In this document: piece by piece, positions 20,515-32,775 of the stretch
Layout of the letters: each line of letters starts with the position of its first letter
Numbering within the stretch: position 1 is the first letter of the stretch
Origin: Apostichopus japonicus
Lineage: Eukaryota > Echinodermata > Holothuroidea > Aspidochirotida > Stichopodidae
Assembly: GCF_037975245.1 (NCBI RefSeq)
Contig: NC_092563.1
Coordinates: forward strand, 19,052,094 to 19,116,093
Reading direction: 5' to 3'
Length of the DNA stretch: 64,000 nt
Program-made: the position numbers and the translations under genes
Notes under the pieces: model-generated
The model's input: the letters and a program-made list of their open reading frames with translations, nothing else
What the model was told of the DNA's origin: nothing
The model's database searches: none

Positions 20515-22495
20515 ATGGACAGGAGTGTCTTGCAAACAATTATTATCCTTGGATTTGTTCTTTGCCTTGGAAAAGGGGTCGAGACTTGTGATGGTTACAT
20601 TCATAAGAATGATAGCGAATTTGTTTATGGAGTACATGGACAAAACATAACCTTGTCCTGTGATTTACAGGCCTACTGTGTAAGAGGTCTGTGGGCATTC
20701 CGTACAAGTCCTGTGAAATATCTGTATGCAGGATCGTGTTCAGAATGCGGAGAGAGTTTCTCTGTCAGTGACATCATCCACAGAGATATAATGAACACCA
20801 CTCTACATATTAATAACATTCATGAGAGTCTTGCTGGTATCTATGACTGTAGCTGTCAGTATGAGAATGGAGCAGATAAGGTGAAATGCTTTAAACTACA
20901 AATTACAAACGCTTCGTGTCAACTAGAGTTAACTCAAAATGATCAAGTAAAGGTAGGTAAAACTTGGGCGTTATAAGTTGATTTTTTTTTTTTTTTGAAT
21001 CTAAAGTAACTGACGATGCTTACATGACTAATTTCTGTCTATTTTAACTAAATTATTTTATGATTCCATAATAATCACCAATACCGTGGCCGAAAGTTGT
21101 TCACATGTTGTCACGATCCCTTTATTCACAAACACAGTCCACTCTCCTCATGATTGTTGGTCGATATGTGAGGTGAAATGATTATCGAATCACTGTTTGC
21201 ATTCGCAGGTATTTCATAACAGTTCTGGTGAGGCAGTACGTACAGTAAAGGTTAACACCGATGATAATATCACAGCCAGATGCGTAAGCGAAGTTGCAAA
21301 GCTGAATACTAATTGCAAAAACAGTAAGTATGATGACAGCAATCATACATGTTAAACACATTGAATATATGTGTGATTCACGTCATACAATTAAGAAGAA
21401 GAATGAAAAATAAACATCTTAACACATAAAAGACTTACAAAGATGCGATGCAGAACTCTACAAAAGTTGGGTAAAATATTTTACTCACCCAACATAGGAT
21501 ACGGACAAATTGTTTTGTCAAGTTGGTTGGATACATACCTACCCAGGGGTGGTAAAAAAAATGCTCAACTGTTCAAGAGTGAAGAACAGTGTCAAGCAAA
21601 TTGTTTACTTTTATGAAGTTGTTAAAGTTGTTATGTAGTTTATGGTAGGTTATGTAGTTTATGCAGTTTAAGTAGGTTATGTAGTTTTTAAAGTTCTGTA
21701 GTTATTAAAGTTAAGGTGTTAGTCTTAAATATTAGTGATGGGATTGGAAAACTAGAATAAGGATCGCTTTGGGATATGATAACAGTATCAGAATATTTCT
21801 CTCGCTTAATGTTATGTATTTATATAGTGTTTCACTGCAAATAATAGAATATTGGAAGGTACTCAAAATATCAAATTAATAACATATTTGAAATTAAACT
21901 ATGAATATAGAATACGTCTTGTAAATTAAATTAATTAAATTTGTTTTCCATAGTTGGAGTGACGCTTAAAAAAAAAACATTTTTTTTTCTTCTAAAATCA
22001 ACACTTAATTATTCACGAATATTTACTTTTTCAGGATCAGGGCTGTTAAACATAAAGACATCACAAGATGGATGCTGGATTAGTTGCAGAATCAACAACT
22101 TATGCGAGACGAGAATCATCCTAATAAACGAGACAGCAAATAGTCAATCGACTTCCACGATGAAGGAGGAATTTTTCCATATCGCTACATCTTCATCAGT
22201 CACCACTCATCCAAATAATAATTCTCATAGAACAACGGTCACTTCTGGTATATACATTGACCTAGTCTGGGTTATTGTGTTCATAACTATTGTTCTTGTT
22301 CTAATCTTAGTTATTATTTCCTTATTGTGGTTTTGTTCTCGGAAATCTTCGAAGAAAGAGAAATATGATATTGCAAGAGATACCCCTCTCTTCACAGCTG
22401 CAACTAAAACAACAGAATATGCAAGACATTTTTATCCATCGACAATGGATAATAGTGATATTGTAGGTGGCCTTTATGACGAAATCAAAGAATAA
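20515..22495 (+). CDS. Ig-superfamily type I membrane receptor, copy B (3 exons)
   Basis: Exons 20515-20952, 21209-21323 and 22035-22495 have AG/GT borders and matching phases (0, 1), giving 337 residues. Residues 1-20 are a signal peptide. About 25-135 is a V-type Ig domain: first cysteine in NITLSC, tryptophan in GLWAF, LHINNIHESLAGIYDCSC with the second cysteine, plus extra cysteines (AYC, GSCSECG, VKC) that may form a second disulfide. About 136-225 is a cysteine-containing second domain split over exons 1-3 (NITARC, DGCWISCRI). A Ser/Thr stalk with TTHPNNNSHRTT follows, then the helix VWVIVFITIVLVLILVIISL, a basic stop (SRKSSKK) and a ~50-residue tail. The tail tyrosines are in KYDIA, EYARHFY and LYDEI; YDEI fits the YxxI sorting/SH2 type, but no canonical ITAM or ITIM is seen. 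Likely an immune-type or recognition receptor. No orthologue was recognised. Confidence 0.8.
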
Positions 22496-22507
22496 ACATT
22501 ACCTATA

Positions 22508-22590
22508 CATTTTTGTAAAGCGCATTTGAGCATTTTTTCATGGAAATTGCGCTATATCGAATGTCAATGTTTATTATTATTATTATACTT
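22508..22590 (+). mobile_element. CR1/L2-like LINE 3' tail beside Ig copy B
   Basis: TTTTTGTAAAGCGCATTTGA then GGAAATTGCGCTATATCGAA, ending in (ATT)n, equals the end of the LINE at 19669-19745. Only the last ~75 bp remain; the rest was removed at a junction 13 bp after the Ig stop codon. Confidence 0.85.
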
Positions 22591-22690
22591 TGAAATTTTG
22601 TATGTCGGGCGTAATTTTAAAAGGGAAATTTCCACGTATAGCTGACGTGACATATTGCCAATGCGCATGCATGACTTTATATATATATAC

Positions 22691-23395
22691 AAATGTGTTT
22701 AGGATGCTAGGATGCGAATGTACATTTTTAATTGGTCATTACCTGTGCTTCATTTTATTCATAATATCCTTTTGATAACATTGACTCATCAGATAATGGT
22801 ACATTTATGACTCAATTTTAATATGAGAAATGGCTTCGTATTGTAAGGGGGTACAGATGGGGGGGGGGGGGCTAAGAAGAGAAACGAAACAAAAACATAA
22901 ATTACTTATCAGATGTTCGTTTTGGTTTCATAGCACACGCAGTCCCAAGCGTTAGTAATATGCAAAAATGTTGCAACCCGCCAAAGACTCACCGTGCTTT
23001 GCAGGAAAACAAGTCTATCCGTACAGAGTACGTCAAGACATGTATTCGTCCATTTTCAACCAATAATGTGTTAAGGGAAAACATTATATTATGGATGGCA
23101 GTCTCTTTTGACTTTGTTTGGCGTTGCGACCCGAAGTGAGAGATAACTTCGAAGTCGGCAGTAAAGGCAAATGTTTCGTCAAGTCTCATACAGTCATAAA
23201 TAGACGAGGCGTACCTCACATGGAGTTATACTTTTGACGATGCGAACCTTATATGATGTTACCTTTGATGTAGGATTATATAGATCAGTGGCGGAAACTA
23301 CTCGCGGCAGACACTATATATAGTTACCGTGTGTTTTATATTTCCTCAATCACAGATTTGAAATGAGGATATGAGATTAAATTGTATAAAGTTTG
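22691..23395. other. Non-coding stretch downstream of Ig copy B
   Basis: AT-rich, with poly-G at 22858-22870. A minus-strand open stretch (about 22989-23219) has no family resemblance that I recognise. Nothing else is supported. Confidence 0.5.
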
Positions 23396-23396
23396 C

Positions 23397-23897
23397 TCCA
23401 TGGTATTCCAGGGTATCTGATTCAGAGACAGCAACGTATGCAGAACAGCGCAGCCAGGCTTGTTGTAGACTGCTATGACTTCAACACACCATCGTTGAGT
23501 ATCCTCCATTCTTTGCACTGGTTGCCTGTTGAATTCAGAATTAAGTTCAAAGTACTGCTCCTGGTGTATAAGTGCATTCATGGAATGGCACCCGCCTATT
23601 TGTCAGACGATCTGTCCTTCCAGGTCAATACTCGTTATACCTTGCGTTCTAGCAATACACTCACTCTCACTGTTCCCAGAACTAAGCTGAAAACCTATGG
23701 CGACTGTGCCTTTCCATCAGCCGGGCCCAAGCTCTGGAATGGTCTGCCCACATCTGTGCGGAGTTCTCCCACTCTCAGTCAGTTCAAGTCTTGTTTGAAG
23801 ACTCATTGTTTTCAAGTTGGCGTTCTATTAGGGTTGTACAGCGCTATTGAATACTTCGTAGATTTTAGCGCTTTATAAGTTCATTTATTATTAAATG
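23397..23897 (+). mobile_element. CR1/L2-like LINE 3' fragment, second insertion
   Basis: An open stretch to 23878 encodes the LINE ORF2 end: RQQRMQNSAARLVVDCYDF, LHWLPVEFRIKFKVLLLVYK, IHGMAPAYLSDDL, RTKLKTYGDCAFPSAGPKLW and SQFKSCLKTH. Then comes a tail with GCGCTTTATAAG and TTATTATTA. It is longer on the 5' side than the relic at 19184-19745 and only loosely similar, so it is a different subfamily. 5' truncation is usual for LINEs. Confidence 0.88.
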
Positions 23898-24335
23898 TTG
23901 TGAATTTATCTGGCAAATTGCGTCAGCTTTTTACCAAAATATGCTATGGCAGTTAAGTTGATAATACGTGGTTTCATTTATGTTTTATAGTGGATGTACA
24001 GTATATTGTTCAGAATGTCTTAAACATTTTTTCAAGTTTATACTAAGTTTGTGATTCTCTTCTACATGCAGTTATTAGAAAAATGATTCATCTCAGTCAT
24101 ACATGCACAAAGTACTTTGTTCTTACATTAAATCACATTCTATATCAGTTGTTCACTTATGCTCTTGTACAAAACAGTTCAATAAAATGTCCGCTTACTG
24201 TAATTCTTCTCAGATTTTGTAGTTTTACCCACGTTTATATATATACATCATGTTCCATACACCAGTATATTGAATCGGCGACGAGGATTTGACTTCAACA
24301 TTTTAGATTCTTATTCTGTTTGATGATGGTATTGA
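23898..24335. other. Non-coding, possible 5' flank of the gypsy relic
   Basis: AT-rich. The phrase ATCGGCGACGAGGATTTG at about 24275 resembles the text that often precedes gag in metazoan gypsy elements (primer-binding region). No matching LTR pair was found. Confidence 0.35.
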
Positions 24336-24339
24336 TTGG

Positions 24340-25060
24340 TAAATTTGAATAATTTGCTTCAACCAATGAGGACTTTGCAAGCAATGAATGGAGACACTGA
24401 CAATTCTTCTTGGCAAATAGTGTCAAAGACGATAAGAAAGTTGCAGTATTTCTTAGTCTTATCGGAGTTAAGACGTATGGCTTATTAAAAACTTTATTAA
24501 TGCCATATAGTTCGCCTGATAAGTCTTACGATGGACCAGTCAGAACATTAAAAGACCACTTAACAACCCCCCCCCCCCCTCCTCTTTTTTTACAGCCGAA
24601 CAATTTAAGTTTCACCGGAAAGTTCATAGAGGAGAAACCATTTCATCCTACACTTCTGAACTGACACTTTTATCTACATGTCAGTTTGGATCCTTTCTTT
24701 CAGAAGCATTACAGGAGAGATTTGTTTGTGGTCGAGGTAATCTGGCAACCCAGAGAAAGCTGTTGTTGCAGGATAATCTTAGGTTCGACAAAGAAATCGA
24801 AATTGCTCTTGCCTGTGAAATGGCAGACAAGAACGTTAATGATAAAGTGGTTACGTTCTAGTAGTAAAAGTGGCGTAAAATGCAATGCAAACCCAGCGAC
24901 CACAGAATAGAACACATTTTTATCTTCATGGAGGGAAAGGCCATGCACCACGAGTGGGGGTTTGAGACATAAATGCAACAAGTGTGCCACAGTAGGATAT
25001 TTAGCCAAAGTCTTCGAAAGAAAAACAACGGAAAACCCCACTACGAATACTCGCCAGGTA
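24340..25060 (+). pseudogene. Ty3/gypsy gag relic
   Basis: Pieces in shifting plus frames read like a gypsy Gag in order: FFLANSVKDDKKVAVFLSLI, KTYGLLKTLLMP, then a C-run interruption at 24570-24583. Next come EQFKFHRKVHRGE, TSELTLLSTCQFGSFL, EALQERFVCGRGN, KLLLQDNLRFDKEIEIALAC, and a nucleocapsid-like KCNKCATVGYLAKVF. That last piece matches the CCHC zinc knuckle spacing, but His is replaced by Tyr and the final Cys by Phe. Several stops and frameshifts are present. No protease, RT or integrase follows. Confidence 0.82.
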
Positions 25061-25149
25061 TGTACAGTCAAATGAACAGACTGGTACAGAGTTTGATTTA
25101 TTTGGGCTGAATAGGGCAGAGGATTCACATAGAGATTACAGTAACTATT

Positions 25150-25395
25150 TGTAAATCTTAAAGAGCTGTACCACAGCAAATACTGGATTGTGCTGACAAA
25201 TCTGATAAATCGGTAGCATGTGTTACTATGTTTACAGTAACAACTGAGGATATGTGTCATTCCAACAAATCCAGTTGTTTTGATTTATTGGGATTACACA
25301 TATCCTCAGTTCTTACTGTAATCCTAAAAGCACATGCTACCGATTTAAAGCACGATCCAGTTTTTCCTTTTGTGCAAACATTTTAAGATTTACAG
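25150..25395. repeat. Imperfect fold-back inverted repeat, ~100-bp arms
   Basis: The left arm 25150-25257 and right arm 25296-25395 are reverse complements in blocks: GTAAATCTTAAA with TTTAAGATTTAC, CTGGATTGTGC with GCACGATCCAG, CGGTAGCATGTG with CACATGCTACCG, ACTGAGGATATGTGT with ACACATATCCTCAGT. The loop is ~38 nt. It could be a miniature element or an arm of the gypsy relic copied in inverse. No target duplication was identified. Confidence 0.8.
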
Positions 25396-25399
25396 TAGT

Positions 25400-28300
25400 A
25401 CTTTTCAAACACCCCAACTTGCTGCTTTCCCCTTATATTCCCCCTATATATTTTTTTTATTGAATCCAATCTGGGATTGTGTATATGTGGAGGGAGGGGG
25501 AATTTCTTTGGGGCATAGCTGAGGGCCCATGGTAGCCTCCGAGAGGGGAGCCTTAATTATTTATAACTCATCCAGCTGGGCTAGTAATCCAACCATAGGT
25601 TCCAAGCTGACAAATCGAATTCAGACTCATGATCTGGTTTATTTTTCGAGTGTCTCCCCAACGCGAAATGCCCTGAATGGGTGGGGAGGGGGAGGGGAGT
25701 GGCAATGTATGATGGCAATGCATGAGCATTGAGGCCCGGTTCTCTATTCCATCCCCAGAATCCAATTGAGGGTTATCACAATTCCTAGATTTGAATAAAC
25801 GAGACATTTCCTCCTACCCCCGAAAAATCGGTAGTTGACTCAAATTCTGGGAGCCATTTGGCCCACAAATCACAAAATTGACAGAAACCTTTTTAATTCC
25901 GGTATGAGTGTCTTCTCCTGTGTCGAAAACCCCCATTCCCGATTCGAAATTATGCAAAACGGATGATAAAAGTCAAATTATGGCGGAAATAAGAATTTCA
26001 TATCCGCTATTTTGAATTTTTGGTGGCCATTTTGAATTTTTGGCGGCCATCTTGAATTTTCACTTTTCGCCTGCATAGATTTTTCTAGACTTTTTATTTG
26101 TTATTCTAGGGACTTTTTTGATACCGAAATCGAAGAGAAACCTTCTGTTGCAATTTGTGGTGGCTTGACCCCCAAATCGTGTTCTCTGTGTGTATCGTGT
26201 GAATAAAGACACAAAGTGTGTTGAAGTCAAACTTAATGACATTTACCGCACGATGGTACAGTAGACACTGGGGAGTAAAAGTATAAGTGCTGAGACAAAC
26301 AGACGTCACAGTGTCCTATCGATGTCAGACAGTTTTTTATTTTACAATTGTCGTAGCGAAGGTGAATGTCAACCACCACTACTCGAGTGAAGCTGGCTTC
26401 GCAATTTTAAGCTGAACTGGGACTCTATTTTTACTATTTAGAAAGACCCCCTCTGTTAATTTTTTTTTTCGGAAAATTAAACTTTGCTAAATGGGGATTA
26501 TGGAACATTAACGGTTCACATGGCAATTGTTAAGGTAAAAGAAGATTTGATTCCTAAACTCTATAAACCTAGACCAGCTATTCCCCTATGCTATAATGGA
26601 GTCAGTAGGTGAAGAGTTAAGTATTTCTTACCAACGTTGTCTCACTGATCATAACATTTTATTCGGTAGCCTAACCTAGGCTGCCTAAGGTTACAAGGGC
26701 TCTTAGAGCCAGGTTGGGCCCAGGTACCATTATGTCAGCGGTCCCCTTTTTGAAGCTGTTGGGAATCAAACATAATTTATCCTTATGTTCTCGGCCCATG
26801 CATATTGATCCCAGACCCGCTAATTGACCCCAAGCCCCGGGATAGTAGCCCATGCCACACACCCCTTGTCAGGTCTGACAGTGCAACGGTGTTAGTATTT
26901 CAGCAACGTCCTGTCTGCATCAAAAGGAGACAGTAAATCAGGAAACTGAAGCATGTATACCAGCTGCCTGCAGTGTGAATGCTATATATTAGGGTTTTAT
27001 GGAAACAAACGAAGAATCGATCACATTGACTCGTACCCAAGGATCAATATCAATCTAAAGCATGGATTCTGTATCTTGTAGCGTCCTGGCAGCCGTGCAC
27101 TTTCTCTCCTCCAAAGAGGGCCATAAAATACACATTCATTTCTGTCATTTTCGTCGTTGGTATAAAAATTCCTTTTCTTAAAAGTAACAAACATAAAACC
27201 ATTACCCTGTCTCTCCTTCACGGGCACCCTACGATTAGACTTCACTCAATGTTTCACAACAACCTTCAATCCTTTACCGCATATATGTTACACATCTTTT
27301 CTAATAGGCATATGTTTGATGTTTGTTGATGGTGTTGTGTTCCTTTCTCTTTTTCCATGTTTTTATAGAGGGTTTTAAGGCTACATGGGAGCTGCCGCTT
27401 AGTTGGAGGCTCCCGGGCTGAAGGAAGCTGTTTGACAACCAATCAATTAATTATCCACCCTTCTCATGCAGCACGAAGTCAATCAAATTAATCTGTTGTC
27501 GATATTTTCAATCACTCCTCCACGCTACATATTAATACTAATATATATCACGCAGTCCATGCATTAATCAATTAATACGAACCAGAATATTCTTGACAGG
27601 TTTGAAATGAAAGATACTTTAGATAGGTTGATTTGGTTTGTATTTAATATTATTTTCCGGCCTTTTAATTGTATCAGTGTAGTCGTTATCCTAGGCCTGT
27701 TCTTTTCTCTTATCTTCTTCTTCGTTTTTACTTGTTAACAGAAAATATGCTTTTCCTTCATTTTTGTGATGACGTATATGCTAAATTTTAGTGACGTTAT
27801 CATCACATCATCAATGTACACATTCTAACTAAAATCATGGATTAAACAGCAGTGTTCATTCCCTTTTCTCTTTTCTTTTTGCATCTCATTTGCATCTCAT
27901 TTATTCGTTCATTCATTTGCTTTGTGAACAAAAATTGAACACAAAAATTGAAGTACAAAATTTTACATCATCTTAATAACAATAAACTGTGAGTGAACAT
28001 AACGTAAACATCTCTAACGTACCCTCACGCACAATTGAAAAAATATTGATATTTTTCAATCATTTCAAATTTGTTCTGTTTTTTCAAAATAGACACTTTC
28101 AACCTCAATTACACATCTGAATTTTCGTAAAAATGTTATGTCATAGGGAGGAACCCCTTTATGTTTACAAATACATATAAATGTTTAGCATGTTCATTAC
28201 TGCTAAACAACTATAAATTGAGTTGTGTGTAGAACACACTCACTTAACAATGGCTCAAAAAATTTGCTGTTTTTGAGTTATACTTCTCCTTTTGTTTGGT

Positions 28301-31300
28301 TAATTTTATTATAGATGTGTTGACGTTCTGGGCTTCCTTGCTATAACAACATTCAATAGTATGAAGATATGTATCTTTGATTTTACCATGGAGCTATAAA
28401 CAGATAGCTCCATGATTTTACAAACGAGAGCAGTCCGTACAATACTGTTCTCACAAACAGCTGAGTTATTGCACACAATATTTGACTAAGTCTTCGTCTT
28501 TCTTCCTGACTTTGTTTTTCCTTTTCTTTATAAATGAACTATTTATAATATGAAAATATTCGAGGCTCGAGAAAACTCTTACGTTGTCCCCTATTTTCAA
28601 CAGTATTAATCCAAAAATCCAGGGACCTCCAAACGAGGGTTCACTTTCAGGCTACCCTAGATTCGTGCTTTGTTTGCATATAACAACAACAACAGGAAAA
28701 CAGAATATTCATTATGATGCTAATGATGTCCACACTATAAATGAAGGTGAATATGTAAATTTGATTTCACGGACAAGCCTCAAAATCAAATGATATATAT
28801 CTCGACAAAAATGGTTTCCCTGTGCATGCTGTGTCATACAAAGGGCACTTTTTAATGGCATTTTGATTATCGTTGCTCAAGAAAAGGTTAATATTTTTAA
28901 GTATATATAACACAAGGACACAAATTGTATGTGTTTCATTTACAATAGGACACTTCTAATTTATGAAAAGGGGGCACATTATTCTATTCTGAGGTTTTCC
29001 ACAAAACTGACGGACCTACCGGCCTCATGTTCACTATCCCCTAGCTCGCCCCCCCCCCAACCCCTCCTCCGGCTCCTCAGGGCCACAGTTTCTTAAAGCG
29101 TTGATCCTAATGAAAGCTGTGATTTTCTTTTCACAATAAGTTGGCCATTATGGCATAGACTCCTATTTTAAACTTATATTGATACAATCTCTATATTGTG
29201 TGTGCGTGTATATGTGAGTTGTATTTCATATGAAAGCGAATGCTTCTCACTGATTCATGTTATTTTGTATAAATGCGGCAATGAAAATGCAATCAAAAAT
29301 ATCTCAAACAAAACTGAGGATAGTTAATAGGTCATCCATGAACATAATTCTTCAAAAAATATGATATAAAGTGAAATAATTGTTACTGCATGTTCCAACA
29401 AGCATTTCAATACTGCTAAATTCTCAAAGCTTCTTCTATCACCAAGACTATTATAAACCGTCTCGTGAGATATACTCTCACACACAATTATCTGGCAAAT
29501 ATTAATCAAGGTCAGAAACTCCGTCCAGAAGAGTAAACTTATCAAATATTTAAGCAGTCAATTTTAGAATCCTAACTTTAGTTTAGAAATATAGAGATGA
29601 CCTCTCAATATCTCTATAATATTACAGCTTAAAAGTTTAACCTTAAAAACTTTCCATTAATATCACACGTCTTTACATAATCTACATGAAGCACTGTCAA
29701 ACGGTTTGTTCCGTTTGAAGTCGATCTTTGCCCATTTCACATCCCTTCGGACCTTTTTAATTCCTTATCCGACCTGAATGCTTGCTTTAATTTCTCCGAA
29801 ATACCAGGTCACTGTCCTGTTTTTTATCCCTTTCAAGTCACACTTTGTTAGAGCCTCCTGTAATCTTCTCGTGTCTTAATTCAAGCAGATTTCATTAAAT
29901 CCATTTTTCCTTCTCCCCCCTCTGATTTTTTCCTTCAGCAGAGCTGTAGAAAGTTAAGAAACCAGAGCTGATGTAGCGAAAGAATTGTGTGTGTATAATA
30001 AGCCTGTGAGGGTAAAGATCACTACTCTATATTACAGATCGATAACTCTGTCTTTCAATTAGAATTCATCTTTGATATAGCCTCAAAAAGCAAAAAATGG
30101 CCTCTCGTTGAACTTCTTAACCTAATTCCTCATCTTGGAGAAGCTTATACATATATTTATATATATATATATAGATATATATACCTCAAATTGATTGTGC
30201 CACCGGGCAATATTTAGGTATATGGATAGAAAACGTGTGCGGATAAAGAAAATATCCAAGGAACCCGGTAATGGGGTCAACTTCCCAGAACGATATCTGG
30301 GTACCAAGTATTCGTATAGAGTACTGATAGAGTACCACTGCCAAATGCCCGTATACTGTAGGCTGCACGATCCTAGAACAAGCAACTATTGTCATTCGAG
30401 TACTTAGGGTATACTTGGTACAATAGTCCAAATAGTAATACTATATTATGATCTGAGCATAATGTACATGCAAGCTACATCCGATTATCGAGTACCAATT
30501 TAGCATGAAAGGTGATTATTCATATCAGTCAGGAACAGAGAGTATACATTTCATATATAATATAACAATATCTACTAAGAGAGGTATTTAAAAAAAAAAA
30601 AATTATATTTACTTGTATGTATATATCTACCATTAACGAAAAGAAATATTAATACAATTTCCTTTGTTACATTCATTCCTGCCACACAAAACATACAAGA
30701 CGCTCAACCATAATGCTTGAGAACACGTGCAGTTACTCTGCAAATCAATCTGTCACTTAACATTTAACAATTAAAAGGTTAAATATGCCTCAGACTGTAC
30801 CTTTTAAACTTTAATTTGTACTTCGGGAACGTACCCCTGAACATCCCCCCCCCCCCCCCCGCGCCTTCTACATGGAGGTCGAGATCTACGACACCAGTGC
30901 AAAACCCCTGTTCTTTGTAAAATCCTGGATCTGACCTTGCAAATCTAGTCATCTTTGTTTAACAATGACAGACGTGTTTTCTTATATCTGCTGTTTTTTT
31001 TTGTTATTATCAATTTTTTTATCATATATATATATATGTTTTTAACGCATCATGAAAAGAATATCACGGAATTTAGATGTTTCACCAACAGTTCATGACA
31101 ATTTTAATTAGTAAAATTTGATTGTAGCATCGTCATTTCTTCGCTTATGCATTTTCCACATTTAGTTTTTTTTTTCGTTCCATGGCAATGCCATTAGAAA
31201 GAATATACCAGACAGTGAAGACACGCTAATTCTATATAAAGTCAAGGTTTGGCCTCTATATACATTCCAAAGGTGTATCTAACACTCACGACAATGCTTG

Positions 31301-31940
31301 ATATACTTTATACTTTCATATTTCCCTTCAAAAGCACTTTTATACTGAAAAGTATGTTAGCGGTATGAATATCATCTTTTATATCAGATAATAATTAGGA
31401 ACTGTTCATACTGTAAATACGAGTGCTTTGAAGCATGATATAAGAGAACAGTATAGACTGTTATTAGCAATAGGAAATCGCCCCTTGCAACTGGCTATAT
31501 GGATCTATTTGTAATGTATACTATTTACATATTTATTAGTCATAACATTGTTGCGTGACTAAATTCCATAGGCAAGGATTACACCCTGATCGTTCTAAAT
31601 TTAGTTAATTTATTTTGAAATCTTTTAAAGTCTTCATTAAATATGTATGAATATGATATTACCAAAGTGTACCAGTTATCTACGTAACAAAGAATCAAAC
31701 ATTGTACAATAAACATAGACTGTTAAAATGAATGTAAATGTTAGATATAGACAGAGCTTTTTTTTGGGGGGGGGAGGGGGGACGTCTATAATGAAGACTT
31801 ATAGACAATAGCCTCTTTTCAAGCTGATTTATATTTATATATGTATTGAATTTTTTAGTTGTTTCCTCTTCTTCTTTAAATATGTCTTTATTCTTCTAAA
31901 ATCAACGCACAGTAAATTGCAATACATTTTCTCAATTTGT
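25400..31940. other. Intergenic, no gene supported
   Basis: AT-rich sequence. It holds a short internally repeated block around 25990-26060 (TTTTGAATTTTTGG and GGCCATTTTGAA variants), poly-C at 29050-29058 and 30846-30860, TA runs at about 30149-30183 and 31025-31040, and poly-G at 31767-31780. A decayed hAT-like end (AAAATCCTGGATCTGACCTT) lies near 30921-30940. Open frames are short and unrelated to families I know. Confidence 0.55.
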
Positions 31941-31944
31941 CAAA

Positions 31945-32775
31945 TAGCGTCAACTATGATCGGATACAACATGTCAACAGGAAAACTATATACCGTCCGA
32001 TATCGTCAAATAGATATAACTACCGGTTAAATACCGTCAATATGACCGGATACTGTCAATACGAAACCTATATACCGTCCGATATCGTCAAATAGGTAAC
32101 TACCGGTTAAATACCGTCAATATGACCGGATACTGTCAATTCGAAACCTATATACCGTCCGATATCGTCAAATAGGTAACTACCGGTTAAATACCGTCAA
32201 TATGACCGGATAGTGTCAATACGAAACCTATATACCGTCCGATATCGTCAAATAGATATAACTACCGGTTAAATACCGTCAATATGACCGGATAGTGTCA
32301 ATACGAAACCTATATACCGTCCGATATCGTCAAATAGGTAACTATACCGGTTAAATACTGTCAATATAACCGGATACTGTCAATACGAAACCTATATACC
32401 GTCCGATATCGTCAAATAGGTAACTACCGGTTAAATACCGTCAATATGACCGGATACTGTCAATACAAAGGCTATATACCGTTCAATATCGTCAAATAGG
32501 TATAACTACCGGTTAAATACCGTCAATATGACCGGATAGTGTCAATACGAAACCTATATACCGTCCGATATCGTCAAATAGGTAACTACCGGTTAAATAC
32601 CGTCAATATGACCGGATACTGTCAATACAAAGGCTATATACCGTTCAATATCGTCAAATAGGTATAACTACCGGTTAAATACCGTCAATGTGACCGGATA
32701 CTGTCAATACAAAGGCTATATACCGTTCAATATCGTCAAGTTGGTAACTACCGGTTAAATACCGTCAACACGACA
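31945..32775. repeat. 80-bp tandem satellite
   Basis: About ten copies of an ~80-bp unit containing ATACCGTCCGATATCGTCAA, ACTACCGGTTAAATACCGTC, AATATGACCGGATACTGTCA and ATACGAAACCTAT. Units vary by 1-3 bp in length (AGGTAACT or AGATATAACT) and by scattered substitutions. The word GTCAA recurs about three times per unit at uneven 20-30-bp intervals, which suggests growth from a shorter ancestor. No coding. Confidence 0.95.

Larger units (their letters stand above)
19901..22690 (+). repeat. Segmental tandem duplication, unit B (Ig receptor)
   Basis: Homologous to 13377-15766 plus the tail 19669-19850. It keeps the middle coding exon and ~530 bp of intron that unit A lost. In turn it lacks everything between ACCTATAC and ATTTTTGTAAA, i.e. 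the A-unit 3' flank and most of the CR1-like insertion. Confidence 0.92.

Noticed and set aside
22989-23219. Minus-strand 76-codon frame
   Set aside because: No recognisable domain, no splice context and no second copy.
30122-30431. Overlapping frames on both strands around 30195-30431
   Set aside because: No domain and atypical composition; only a weak local inverted repeat (GTACCAAGTAT / ATACTTGGTAC).
31945-32775. Regularly spaced repeats resembling a CRISPR array
   Set aside because: The whole 80-bp unit is repeated with no unique spacers, and the genome is eukaryotic. It is a satellite.
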